A DNA stretch of 10,756 bases from Cyanobium sp. (GCA_014191535.1 BJHC01000028.1:1-10756), one strand, 5' to 3'; shown: positions 1 to 8,940, counted from the first letter of the stretch. The notes: generated by a model from the sequence alone, not told the origin. Program-made: numbers and translations.

Positions 1-245
1 CCGTGGAGATCACCCCGCTGCCGGTCACCCTGCCGCAGGATCTGCCCGAGCCGGAGCCTGTGAGCAATGGCCGCGGTAGTCGCAACACCCGCAGCCGTTC
101 CCGCGCTGGCGCCACTGCTGCTGCGGCCGTCACCGTGACCGAACCGGTGTTGGCGGCTGAGCCGGTGGCGGCCCCTGCGGAGGCCGACACCGATGACAAC
201 GGCGAACCGCGCCGCCGCCGCCGCCGCTCCTCCGCGGCCGTCTGA
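1..245 (+). CDS. rne: Ribonuclease E/G, C-terminal tail only (5' part outside window)
   Basis: The frame is open from the left edge to the TGA at 243-245, about 80 residues, so only the end of the protein is visible. The tail is low in complexity and looks disordered: an acidic/proline stretch, a Ser/Arg/Asn-rich patch, an Ala/Val/Pro-rich linker, then six consecutive arginines followed by SSAAV at the very end. Cyanobacterial RNase E has a conserved catalytic N-terminal half and a variable tail whose extreme C-terminus is an Arg-rich stretch ending in Ser-Ser-Ala, reported in Anabaena to bind polynucleotide phosphorylase. The directly following rnhB supports the call, since rne-rnhB is a recurrent cyanobacterial pair. 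RNase E makes endonucleolytic cuts in mRNA decay and rRNA processing. The catalytic domain is not visible, so the call rests on the tail and the neighbour. Confidence 0.8.
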   Translation, partial: VEITPLPVTLPQDLPEPEPVSNGRGSRNTRSRSRAGATAAAAVTVTEPVLAAEPVAAPAEADTDDNGEPRRRRRRSSAAV

Positions 246-249
246 GCCC

Positions 250-867
250 ATGGCCACCCCCCTCGGTGCAGGCCAGCGCTGTGCCGGGGTGGATGAGGTG
301 GGCCGCGGCTGCTGGTATGGCCCGGTGTTTGCCGCCGCCGTGATCCTGCCCGATGGGGCCCGGGATCCCCTGGCGGCCGCCGGCCTCACCGACAGCAAGG
401 CCCTCACGGCCAAGCGCCGTGCGCAGCTGGTGCCCTTGATTGAGCGGCACGCCGAATCCTGGGCCCTGGGGCAGGCCTCCGCCCGGGAGATCGACGCGGT
501 GGGTATCCGCACCGCCACGGAACGGGCGATGCTGCGGGCCCTGCAGCGGCTTCGGGCTCCGGCTCCGCAGCTGGTGTTGGTGGATGGGGTGCTGCCGCTG
601 CGGCTGTGGTCGGGCCCGCAATGCACCGTGGTGCGAGGCGACAGCCAATGCCTTGAAATTGCAGCTGCCAGCGTGTTGGCCAAGCAGGCCCGCGACGCCT
701 TGATCCAACGGCTGGCCCACCACCATCCGGGCTATGGCCTGGAGCGCCATGCCGGCTACGGCACGGCCCGGCACCGCGCGGCCCTGCTGGAGCTGGGCCC
801 GACCCCTCTGCATCGCCGCTCATTCCTGGGCAAGGTGCTGGCGCCGGAGCGGCTCGCGGCCCCCTGA
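250..867 (+). CDS. rnhB: Ribonuclease HII
   Basis: A 205-residue protein of normal RNase HII length. It cleaves the RNA strand of RNA/DNA hybrids and nicks at ribonucleotides embedded in DNA, in the cytoplasm. Visible family motifs are GVDEVGRG near residues 13-20 (catalytic Asp15, Glu16 and the GRG substrate loop), TDSK at 47-50, LVDG at 110-113 (Asp112), GDSQ at 130-133 (Asp131) followed by an AAASVLAK helix, and [14 protein letters not shown] at 159-172. The four-carboxylate DEDD set appears intact. An ATG at 193 in the same frame would overlap the rne tail and add 19 residues without family resemblance. The ATG at 250 lies 4 bases after the rne stop and was chosen. No Shine-Dalgarno sequence is evident, so translational coupling to rne is likely. 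It converges on the DUF1997 gene with a 4-base gap. Confidence 0.95.
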   Translation: MATPLGAGQRCAGVDEVGRGCWYGPVFAAAVILPDGARDPLAAAGLTDSKALTAKRRAQLVPLIERHAESWALGQASAREIDAVGIRTATERAMLRALQRLRAPAPQLVLVDGVLPLRLWSGPQCTVVRGDSQCLEIAAASVLAKQARDALIQRLAHHHPGYGLERHAGYGTARHRAALLELGPTPLHRRSFLGKVLAPERLAAP

Positions 868-885
868 GCCCTCAGGCCAGGGGGC
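859..885. terminator. Inverted repeat over the convergent rnhB/DUF1997 stops, possible bidirectional terminator
   Basis: GCCCCCTG at 859-866 pairs perfectly with CAGGGGGC at 878-885, with an 11-base loop. Inside it, CCTGAG at 863-868 and CTCAGG at 871-876 form an alternative 6-bp stem. Both stop codons (865-867 on +, 872-874 on -) lie in the structure. There is no U-tract on either side, so it is not a classical intrinsic terminator. Its position between converging genes suggests 3'-end formation or stabilisation on both strands. Confidence 0.4.
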
Positions 886-1393
886 TCACCTGCTGCCACA
901 GCTCGAAATCCTCCAGCAATTGCTGGCCCACCCGGGTTTTGATGCCCAGCAGGATCCCCGCCAGCAGCGAGCGTCCCGTGGCCTCCAGCACGCCCACCGG
1001 GATCAGCTTGAGCAGGCTGGGCTGGCTGACGCTCACCGCCAGGGTGGCTTCCCCGTGCAGGCCGGCTTCATCCGCCTCCAACCAGGAGTGCAGCGTCAGC
1101 TGGAAATCGTCCACGAGCCCCAGGCCCTCCAGGGCGCAATCCACCGCCTCCAGCTCGATGCGGTTGGCACTGCGGCGGGCCACCAGGTCGACCACCGGCT
1201 GGATCTGCAGTTGGAACACCTGCAGGCGCGTCACCGTGTAGCGGTAGCGGCCATCCCCCAGGCCGCTGAGCTGCTGGGGGTCGAGCAGGGCGCCGATCAC
1301 CCGTTCCTCGTCGTCGAGGTAGGCCCCCAACCGTTCCGCATGGCGCTTCACCGGCAGCTGCAACGCTTGGCTGGCGCTGAAGGCCAGGGGCAT
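872..1393 (-). CDS. DUF1997 family protein
   Basis: A 173-residue protein, recognised from memory as DUF1997, a family of cyanobacteria and plants with no established function. It has an N-terminal phrase LPVKRHAERLGAYLDDEERV, then an alternating beta-strand-like region with GDGRYRYTVTRLQVFQLQIQP and a mid-section IELEAVDCALEGL. The C-terminal part, SLLKLIPVGVLEATGRSLL, reads like an amphipathic helix. No signal peptide, membrane segment or catalytic motif is visible. The long beta region followed by a helix resembles lipid- or ligand-binding folds, but this is only an impression. The ATG at 1391-1393 is the only good start and has no clear Shine-Dalgarno sequence. The gene diverges from pheA across 53 bases and converges on rnhB. 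The family call is fairly sure, the function unknown. Confidence 0.75.
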   Translation of the reverse strand: MPLAFSASQALQLPVKRHAERLGAYLDDEERVIGALLDPQQLSGLGDGRYRYTVTRLQVFQLQIQPVVDLVARRSANRIELEAVDCALEGLGLVDDFQLTLHSWLEADEAGLHGEATLAVSVSQPSLLKLIPVGVLEATGRSLLAGILLGIKTRVGQQLLEDFELWQQVSPLA

Positions 1394-1446
1394 CGAGGGG
1401 CGGCCGGGGCGCCATGATCCTAAGCAGCACGGCCTGTTCTGCCCCC
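1394..1446. promoter_or_regulatory. Divergent DUF1997/pheA intergenic region
   Basis: These 53 bases separate the start of DUF1997 (-) from the chosen start of pheA (+), so promoters for both must lie here or inside the coding regions. On the minus strand TAGGAT (1417-1422 on +) could be a -10 element 23 bases before the DUF1997 ATG. No convincing -35 box is visible for either direction. Confidence 0.35.
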
Positions 1447-2280
1447 ATGCGCATTGCCTTCCTCGGCCCGGTCGGCACCTACGGCGAGCAGGCGGCCCAG
1501 CGGCTCGCGGCCCTCGAGCAGATTCCCAACCCCGAGCTGGTGCCCCAGGTGGGTATTCGCGCTGTGGTGAAAGCCCTGGCCGACGGCAGCTGCGATGCGG
1601 CCGTGGTGCCGGTGGAGAACTCCGTCGAGGGGGGCGTGACCGCCTGCCTCGATGCCCTCTGGGAGCATCCAGAGCTGCGGGTGTCGCGGGCCCTGGTGCT
1701 GCCGATTCGCCATGCCCTGCTCGGCAGCGGCCCCATCGCGGGCATCAGTGAGGTGCTCTCCCATCCCCAGGCCTTGGCCCAGTGCAGCCAGTGGTTGGCG
1801 GATCACGTGCCCACCGCCCTGCAGCTCCCCACCAGCTCCACCGCCGAGGCGGCCCGCATGGTGGCCGGCAGCCGCTTCCGCGCCGCCATCGCCTCCCAGC
1901 AGGCGGCCCAGGAGCATGGCCTGGAGGTGCTGGCCTATCCGATCAACGACGTGCCGGGCAATTGCACGCGCTTTCTGCTGCTGCGCCGCGGCGAGCGCAG
2001 CCTGGATGGCCCCTTGGCCAGCCTGGCCTTCTCGCTGCACTCCAACCAACCCGGAGCGCTGCTGCAGGCCCTGAGCTGCTTTGCCCAGCTGGCCCTCAAC
2101 ATGAGCCGCATCGAATCGCGCCCTTCGAAGCGGGAGATGGGCGAATACATCTTCTTTGTGGATCTGGAGCTTCCCCAGGGCCCGGAGCCCCTGCAGCAAG
2201 CCCTGCGCGAGCTCCAGCCCCTGTGTGAGCACCTGGCGGTGTTCGGCGCCTATCCCCTCACCCAGCTCGACGCGCTCTAG
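1447..2280 (+). CDS. pheA: Prephenate dehydratase with C-terminal ACT domain
   Basis: A 277-residue monofunctional prephenate dehydratase, which converts prephenate to phenylpyruvate, the step committed to phenylalanine. Residues 1-179 form the two-lobed catalytic domain: N-terminal IAFLGPVGTYGEQA, NSVEGGV at 58-64, SHPQALAQC at 105-113, and NCTRF at 172-176, whose Thr174 matches the essential threonine of the TRF motif. Residues about 190-273 are an ACT domain with GALLQAL (203-209) and IESRP (222-226), the pair that binds phenylalanine in this family, so feedback inhibition is expected. There is no chorismate mutase domain, unlike the E. coli fusion enzyme. The frame also opens at an ATG at 1414, but homology begins at MRIAFLGP, so 1447 was chosen. 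The region before the start is C-rich with no Shine-Dalgarno sequence. The TAG stop overlaps the stop of the facing methyltransferase gene. Confidence 0.95.
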   Translation: MRIAFLGPVGTYGEQAAQRLAALEQIPNPELVPQVGIRAVVKALADGSCDAAVVPVENSVEGGVTACLDALWEHPELRVSRALVLPIRHALLGSGPIAGISEVLSHPQALAQCSQWLADHVPTALQLPTSSTAEAARMVAGSRFRAAIASQQAAQEHGLEVLAYPINDVPGNCTRFLLLRRGERSLDGPLASLAFSLHSNQPGALLQALSCFAQLALNMSRIESRPSKREMGEYIFFVDLELPQGPEPLQQALRELQPLCEHLAVFGAYPLTQLDAL

Positions 2281-3242
2281 GCGGCAGGGCTCTCGGCAGC
2301 CGGCTTGCGGGCCCGGAACACGCCGAACTGCATCATCCCGGTGGCGAACCCCCAGTGCATCAGCAGCAGGGTGGGGGTCTCCCGCAGGCCCAGCAGCACC
2401 GCCCGCGGCCCAAGCCCCAGCACGGTGGCGGGCCGCCGCGCCCCCTCCAGGATCGATTCAATCCAGGAGGGCAGGGTGGCGCGGCTCCAATCGGCGGTGG
2501 TCACCTGCAGGCCGCCGGCCCAGGGGCTGGCTTCGAGGTTGCGGCGGAAGCCGGGGATGCTGGCGAATTCCGGGTGGGCCCACTGCACCAGCAGTTGGTG
2601 CATCACCCAGCGTTCCAGCCGGGAGAGGGGTTGGACCGCCGCATCGCGCCGGTTCCAATCGGCCACGGCCAGCAGCCCTCCGGGTTTGAGCACCCGCAGC
2701 AGCTCATCGGCAAACCGCTGCTTGTCGGGCATGTGCGGCCCGGCCTCCACGGTCCACACCGCATCGAAGCTGGCCTCGGCCAGCTCCAGCGCCAGGGCAT
2801 CCATCACGGCGAACCGGCAGGGCAGACCGGCGGGCGTCAGTTGCCGGGCCCGCTCGATCTGGCCGGGGCTGATGCTGATGCCCAGCACCTCGAAGCCGTA
2901 ATCGCGGGCCAGGATGCGGGCGCTGCCGCCGATGCCGCAGCCCACATCGAGCACACGGCTGCCGGGGGGCAGTTGATCCAGGCCGCTCCAGCGCACCAGC
3001 TCGTGCACGAAGTCCACCTTGGCCTGGCGGAAATCCCGGCGGCGGGGGGGATCGCCGTAGTGCCCCAGGTGCACATGGTCACCCCAGAGGCGCTCCAGCA
3101 GCTGGTCATCGGTCCAGCGGTCGTAGGCCTCAGCCACGCTGGCGGTGCTGGCGAAGGCACGGTCGCGGCGGGCCCAGATCAGCAGACCAATGGCCACGAG
3201 GGCCCCGGCCAGGAGGCCAATCAGCAACAACGAGGAGAGCAA
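2277..3242 (-). CDS. MPBQ/MSBQ-type SAM-dependent methyltransferase (plastoquinone/tocopherol pathway)
   Basis: A 321-residue membrane-anchored class I methyltransferase. It closely resembles, from memory, Synechocystis sll0418, which methylates 2-methyl-6-phytyl- and solanesyl-benzoquinol on the way to tocopherol and plastoquinone. Residues about 1-23 are one hydrophobic segment followed by ARRDR, a probable thylakoid or plasma-membrane anchor. AYDRW lies at about 39-43, GDHVHLGHYGDPP at 54-66, SAM motif I VLDVGCGIGG at 97-106, VEAGPHMPDK at 165-174 and LKPGGLLAVADWN at 185-197. The start is taken as TTG at 3240-3242. This places AYDRW as in sll0418, leaves 4 bases after the upstream LON gene, and has GGAG 10 bases upstream. 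The open frame reaches 3377 only by overlapping LON codons with Pro/Thr/Ala-rich residues unlike the family. The nearby gamma-tocopherol methyltransferase family is the main alternative, judged less likely because of the N-terminal anchor. Confidence 0.85.
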   Translation of the reverse strand: MLSSLLLIGLLAGALVAIGLLIWARRDRAFASTASVAEAYDRWTDDQLLERLWGDHVHLGHYGDPPRRRDFRQAKVDFVHELVRWSGLDQLPPGSRVLDVGCGIGGSARILARDYGFEVLGISISPGQIERARQLTPAGLPCRFAVMDALALELAEASFDAVWTVEAGPHMPDKQRFADELLRVLKPGGLLAVADWNRRDAAVQPLSRLERWVMHQLLVQWAHPEFASIPGFRRNLEASPWAGGLQVTTADWSRATLPSWIESILEGARRPATVLGLGPRAVLLGLRETPTLLLMHWGFATGMMQFGVFRARKPAAESPAA

Positions 3243-3246
3243 GGGC

Positions 3247-3963
3247 TCAGCGCTCCACGTCGTTGCGGTCGGAGTTGTCGCGACTGGAGTCGTCGCGGGC
3301 TGAGTCGCCGCTGCCCTCCAGATCGCGGAAGGTGTCCTGCAGCACGGTGCGGGCCGCCAGCTGGCGGCGGGTTTCATCCAGCAGCTCGAATTCCTGCTGC
3401 AGGCGCTCGTGGGTGTCGGTGATTTCCAGCAGGGCCTGTTGCTGGTCGGCCACGGGGCCTCCGAGGTGCGACCCGATCCAGAAGGAGAGCTCCCGGGGCA
3501 GATCGGGCAGATCGTTGGGCAGGGAGGTGGGCTTGCCCATCAACTTGCCCGTGAGTTCCACCACATCGCGCAGGGCGGAGGTGACCTCGGTGGCCAGTTG
3601 GCTCAGGGCGTCGTGGTTATCGGGTTGCTCGTCTTCAATCCAGCTCACCAGGCCCACCTTGAACGGGGCTTCGCGCACCACCTCCAGCAGGCGAAAGCGC
3701 TGCTGCCCAAGGGTCACGATGTTGCTGCGGTCGTCGGGCTGGGTCTGGTGCTGCAGGATTTCCGCACAGCAGCCCACCTCGGCCATGGCCCCCTCCTGGG
3801 GGTCCCAGCGCACCACGCCAAAGCGCCGGTCGCTCTCGAGCACCGTGCGCAGCATCATCCGGTAGCGCGGCTCGAAGATGTGCAGCGGCAGCACCTCCTG
3901 GGGGAACAGCACCACATCCGGCAGCGGGAACAGCGGCAGTTCGCGCACAGCCAGTTGGGTCAC
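3247..3963 (-). CDS. LON substrate-binding-domain protein without protease domain
   Basis: A 238-residue protein consisting of the Lon N-terminal (LAN/LON) domain alone. VRELPLFPLPDVVLFPQEVLPLHIFEPRY (about residues 6-34) is the signature start of that fold, followed by DRRFGVVRWDP and SNIVTLGQQRFRLLEV. There is no AAA+ Walker motif and no Ser-Lys protease dyad, so it is not Lon protease. A predicted helical, Gln/Glu-rich stretch (about 185-217) leads to a charged tail of about 20 residues rich in Asp, Arg and Ser. Family members of this size are common in cyanobacteria with no fixed function; protein binding is the usual inference. GTG at 3961-3963 was chosen because the VTQLAVREL start matches the family form. 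The longer frame from 4056 begins inside a terminator hairpin. It lies 4 bases upstream of the methyltransferase gene, and the two probably share a transcript. Confidence 0.8.
   Translation of the reverse strand: MTQLAVRELPLFPLPDVVLFPQEVLPLHIFEPRYRMMLRTVLESDRRFGVVRWDPQEGAMAEVGCCAEILQHQTQPDDRSNIVTLGQQRFRLLEVVREAPFKVGLVSWIEDEQPDNHDALSQLATEVTSALRDVVELTGKLMGKPTSLPNDLPDLPRELSFWIGSHLGGPVADQQQALLEITDTHERLQQEFELLDETRRQLAARTVLQDTFRDLEGSGDSARDDSSRDNSDRNDVER
3253..3256 (-). promoter_or_regulatory. Ribosome binding site for the methyltransferase TTG start
   Basis: On the minus strand GGAG lies 10 bases before the TTG at 3240-3242, inside the last codons of the LON gene. It is one of only two clear Shine-Dalgarno-like sequences in the window, and it favours the TTG over the longer upstream reading frame. 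Confidence 0.5.
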
Positions 3964-3998
3964 GTCGTCGAGGTCCGGCTGAGGGTTTGCGTGGAAAA

Positions 3999-4004
3999 AT
4001 CCTA
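3999..4004 (-). promoter_or_regulatory. Possible -10 element for the LON/methyltransferase operon
   Basis: On the minus strand TAGGAT lies 35 bases before the LON start and downstream of the rpsJ terminator, where a promoter is expected. The same hexamer occurs in front of DUF1997. No well-spaced -35 box is visible, so this is a weak call. Confidence 0.3.
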
Positions 4005-4030
4005 GGCACGGCAAGGGCTTGCCGCGCCCA

Positions 4031-4054
4031 ATGAAAAGCCCGCCGGGGGCGGGC
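4031..4054 (-). terminator. Intrinsic terminator at the end of the str cluster (after rpsJ)
   Basis: On the minus strand a perfect 7-bp stem GCCCGCC/GGCGGGC with a 3-base loop (stem arms 4048-4054 and 4038-4044 on +) is followed at once by TTTT and an A/T-containing stretch. It lies about 70 bases past the rpsJ stop and before the LON gene. It should end transcription of rpsL-rpsG-fusA-tuf-rpsJ and make the LON/methyltransferase pair a separate unit. Confidence 0.75.
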
Positions 4055-4106
4055 ATGGGGGGCTCGGTGCATCCAGCTGCGGAGGCACCCGCGTCGGGGT
4101 TGAGTC

Positions 4107-4125
4107 GATCGGCGACGGGCCGATC
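4107..4125 (-). other. Stem-loop touching the rpsJ stop codon
   Basis: GATCGGC (4107-4113) pairs perfectly with GCCGATC (4119-4125), with a 5-base loop. The stem covers two bases of the rpsJ TGA (4124-4126). There is no U-tract after it on the minus strand. It probably forms a 3'-UTR structure upstream of the true terminator, possibly protecting the rpsJ end from exonucleases. Confidence 0.5.
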
Positions 4126-4444
4126 AGAGCTTCACTTCGATGTCCACGCCGCTCGGCAGATCGAGCTTCATCAGGGCGTCGATGGTCTTGGCCGAGGGGC
4201 TGTAGATATCGATGATGCGGCGGTGGGTGCGGGTCTCGAAGTGCTCGCGGGAGTCCTTGTCCACGTGGGGCGAGCGCAGCACGCAATAGATCTTGCGCTT
4301 GGTGGGCAGGGGGATCGGGCCGATTGCGGTGGCAGCGGTGTGGTCGGCCGTTTCGATGATTTTTTCGCAGGAGAGATCCAGCATGCGGCGGTCAAACGCC
4401 TTCAGGCGGATGCGGATCTTCTGCTGGGCGATGGCGGTGGACAT
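4124..4444 (-). CDS. rpsJ: 30S ribosomal protein S10
   Basis: A 106-residue S10, the 30S head protein that in E. coli also serves as NusE in transcription antitermination. The complete family sequence is visible: [15 protein letters not shown] (9-23), [20 protein letters not shown] (31-50), [20 protein letters not shown] (57-76) and the C-terminal [12 protein letters not shown]. The ATG at 4442-4444 gives the normal length and [10 protein letters not shown] start. The open frame continues to 4549, but the added residues are unrelated to the family. No Shine-Dalgarno sequence is visible; CCCCTGCC precedes the ATG. It is the last gene of the str cluster, separated from tuf by a structured 142-base spacer, which may allow its expression to be set separately. 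Having rpsJ here rather than at the head of the S10 operon is usual in cyanobacteria. Confidence 0.97.
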   Translation of the reverse strand: MSTAIAQQKIRIRLKAFDRRMLDLSCEKIIETADHTAATAIGPIPLPTKRKIYCVLRSPHVDKDSREHFETRTHRRIIDIYSPSAKTIDALMKLDLPSGVDIEVKL

Positions 4445-4477
4445 GGCAGGGGAATGGAACAGGGTTCGGGCTGTCCT

Positions 4478-4490
4478 GCAGCGCTGCTGC
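4478..4490 (-). other. Small stem-loop in the rpsJ leader
   Basis: GCAGC (4478-4482) and GCTGC (4486-4490) form a 5-bp stem with a 3-base loop, 33 bases before the rpsJ start. It is the weakest of three hairpins in the tuf-rpsJ spacer, and chance is possible in such G+C-rich DNA. Confidence 0.3.
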
Positions 4491-4526
4491 GGAAGCCTGG
4501 AGCAGCTGGATTGTCGAGGTGCGGTT

Positions 4527-4552
4527 GGGGTGAAGGGTTGCCCCCTCACCCC
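4527..4552 (-). other. Strong stem-loop in the tuf-rpsJ spacer
   Basis: GGGGTGA (4527-4533) pairs with TCACCCC (4546-4552). After a one-base bulge at 4534, GGG (4535-4537) pairs with CCC (4543-4545), leaving a 5-base loop. That is 10 base pairs with one bulge. No U-tract follows on the minus strand, so it is more likely a processing, stability or attenuation element than a full terminator. Confidence 0.55.
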
Positions 4553-4566
4553 TTGAACCTAGATCA

Positions 4567-4578
4567 CGGCCGAAGCCG
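4567..4578 (-). other. cUUCGg tetraloop hairpin just after the tuf stop
   Basis: On the minus strand CGGC-TTCG-GCCG forms a 4-bp stem, extendable by a G-U pair, capped by UUCG closed by a C-G pair. This is an exceptionally stable RNA tetraloop. It begins 8 bases after the tuf stop. It could define or protect the 3' end of the tuf message. Confidence 0.5.
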
Positions 4579-4586
4579 CTTCAGGA

Positions 4587-5786
<1,200 letters not shown>

Positions 5787-5827
5787 GATGAAAAAGAATC
5801 GGGGGGTAAATGGTTATGCGTTAAAGA
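5787..5827 (-). promoter_or_regulatory. A/T-rich fusA-tuf spacer (tuf leader)
   Basis: This 41-base spacer is far more A/T-rich than its surroundings. Read on the minus strand it contains TTTAACGCATAACC, a run of six C and CTTTTTC before the ATG. CATAAC or TTTAAC could act as a -10 element for an internal tuf promoter, but no -35 box was found in the end of fusA. A pyrimidine-rich translation enhancer is the other possibility. Confidence 0.3.
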
Positions 5828-7903
<2,076 letters not shown>

Positions 7904-7912
7904 GGGGCAGGT

Positions 7913-7916
7913 CTCC
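7913..7916 (-). promoter_or_regulatory. Ribosome binding site for fusA
   Basis: GGAG on the minus strand lies 9 bases before the fusA GTG. It is one of two clear Shine-Dalgarno-like sequences in the window, and both precede non-ATG starts. Confidence 0.6.
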
Positions 7917-7956
7917 GGAGGGTGTAATCAACAAAAAAGCGGGCGTCACTCTACAA

Positions 7957-7972
7957 GTCGGTCTTGGCCGAC
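7957..7972 (-). other. Stem-loop in the rpsG-fusA spacer (GTCGG/CCGAC)
   Basis: GTCGG (7957-7961) pairs with CCGAC (7968-7972), with a 6-base loop. On the minus strand it is followed about 18 bases later by GCCCGC and six T (7933-7944). The T-run is too far from this stem for a standard terminator, but an outer CGGG/CCCG pairing could bring it closer, giving a possible partial terminator before fusA. The stem resembles the GGTCGG/CCGACC stem in the rpsL leader. Confidence 0.4.
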
Positions 7973-7984
7973 CCGTGCTGCAGC

Positions 7985-8004
7985 GGGGCCCCGCCCAGGG
8001 CCCC
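7985..8004 (-). other. Stem-loop just after the rpsG stop
   Basis: GGGGCCC (7985-7991) pairs perfectly with GGGCCCC (7998-8004), with a 6-base loop, 11 bases past the rpsG stop codon. All seven pairs are G-C, so it should be very stable. It may stabilise the upstream rpsL-rpsG message or cause pausing. Confidence 0.5.
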
Positions 8005-8015
8005 GATCAACCGCC

Positions 8016-8486
8016 TCAGTAGCGGTAGTGGGCGAAGGCCTTGTTGGCCTCGGCCATCTTGTGGGTCTCTTCCCGCTTGCGAACGGCGCTGCCGGCCTCG
8101 TTGGCGGCATCCATCAGTTCACCGGCCAGCTTCTGGGCCATGCTGCGGCCGTTGCGGGCGCGGGAGAAATTCACCAGCCAGCGCAGGGCCATGGCGGTGC
8201 CGCGCTCCTGACGCACCTCCATGGGCACCTGGTAGGTGGCGCCGCCCACGCGGCGGGCACGCACTTCCACCAGGGGGGTGGCGTTCTTGACGGCGGTTTC
8301 GAACACTTCCAGGGGGTCCGCACCGGTGCGGTCACCGATCAGCGAGAAGGCATCCGACAGGATCCGCTGGGCCGTGGACTTCTTGCCGTGCTTCATCAGC
8401 CGGGCCACGATCATCGAGGCCAGACGGCTGTTGAACTGGGGATCCGGCAGAACCGGGCGCTTCTCAGCGGCGTTGCGGCGGGACAT
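8016..8486 (-). CDS. rpsG: 30S ribosomal protein S7
   Basis: A 156-residue S7, the primary 16S rRNA binder that nucleates assembly of the 30S head and lies at the mRNA exit/E site. Family sequence is complete: [18 protein letters not shown] at the start, [11 protein letters not shown] (81-91) in the RNA-binding beta hairpin, [17 protein letters not shown] (100-116) and [20 protein letters not shown] as C-terminus (137-156). The start at 8484-8486 has only a weak AGG nearby. It lies 46 bases after rpsL, so both are on one transcript. In E. coli, S7 represses its own operon by binding the S12-S7 spacer; whether this shorter spacer does the same cannot be told from sequence alone. Confidence 0.99.
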   Translation of the reverse strand: MSRRNAAEKRPVLPDPQFNSRLASMIVARLMKHGKKSTAQRILSDAFSLIGDRTGADPLEVFETAVKNATPLVEVRARRVGGATYQVPMEVRQERGTAMALRWLVNFSRARNGRSMAQKLAGELMDAANEAGSAVRKREETHKMAEANKAFAHYRY

Positions 8487-8532
8487 AGACCTGGAATTCG
8501 GGTGTCAGGAAGAGAGGGGGTGGATCAGCGGA

Positions 8533-8907
8533 TCAACCTTTCGGGGTCTTGGCGCCGTACTTGGAGCGCGACTGACGGCGATCCTTCACACCGGCGGTAT
8601 CGAGCGTGCCGCGGATGATGTGGTAGCGAACACCGGGCAGATCCTTCACACGACCGCCGCGGATCATCACCACGGAGTGTTCCTGAAGGTTGTGGCCGAT
8701 GCCGGGGATGTAGGCCGTGACTTCGAAACCGGAGGTCAGGCGCACACGGGCCACCTTCCGCAGCGCCGAGTTCGGCTTTTTGGGGGTGGAGGTGTACACG
8801 CGGGTGCAGACACCACGGCGCTCAGGGCAGGCGCGCAGGGCGGGCGACTTGGTCTTGCGGGTAAGGCGCTGCCGCTCGCTGCGGATCAGCTGCTGAATCG
8901 TGGGCAT
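8533..8907 (-). CDS. rpsL: 30S ribosomal protein S12
   Basis: A 124-residue S12 of the usual length, located at the decoding centre, where it monitors codon-anticodon fit. Sequence is standard: [15 protein letters not shown] start, [13 protein letters not shown] (27-39), [17 protein letters not shown] (41-57), GHNLQEHSV (71-79), [14 protein letters not shown] (83-96), and [12 protein letters not shown] end. Lys43, Lys88 and Pro90 are wild type, so no known streptomycin-resistance change is present. Asp89 is the position methylthiolated by RimO in E. coli. The ATG at 8905-8907 was chosen. The frame stays open to 8994, but the extra 29 residues are unlike S12 and cover the palindromic leader. 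No Shine-Dalgarno sequence is seen. It is the first translation gene of the cluster, 88 bases after the A-type Fe-S carrier-like gene. Confidence 0.99.
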   Translation of the reverse strand: MPTIQQLIRSERQRLTRKTKSPALRACPERRGVCTRVYTSTPKKPNSALRKVARVRLTSGFEVTAYIPGIGHNLQEHSVVMIRGGRVKDLPGVRYHIIRGTLDTAGVKDRRQSRSKYGAKTPKG

Positions 8908-8940
8908 CGAGGGCCGATGGGTTTCGAGAGGCGTCGGAGC

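Noticed and set aside
734..1417. A 227-codon plus-strand frame across the end of rnhB and the DUF1997 gene
   Set aside because: It crosses two well-supported genes out of frame, and its Gln/Ala/His-rich product has no family features.
1414..1446. Upstream ATG start for pheA adding 11 residues
   Set aside because: Prephenate dehydratases begin at the IAFLGPxGTY strand, so ATG 1447 fits. The added residues have no counterpart that I know.
1420..2232. A 270-codon minus-strand frame opposite pheA
   Set aside because: pheA has complete catalytic and ACT motifs on the plus strand, so the opposite frame is a composition artefact.
2355..3422. A 355-codon plus-strand frame opposite the methyltransferase
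   Set aside because: The minus strand carries intact SAM-binding motifs over the same DNA. The plus frame is low-complexity Gly/Gln/Ala sequence.
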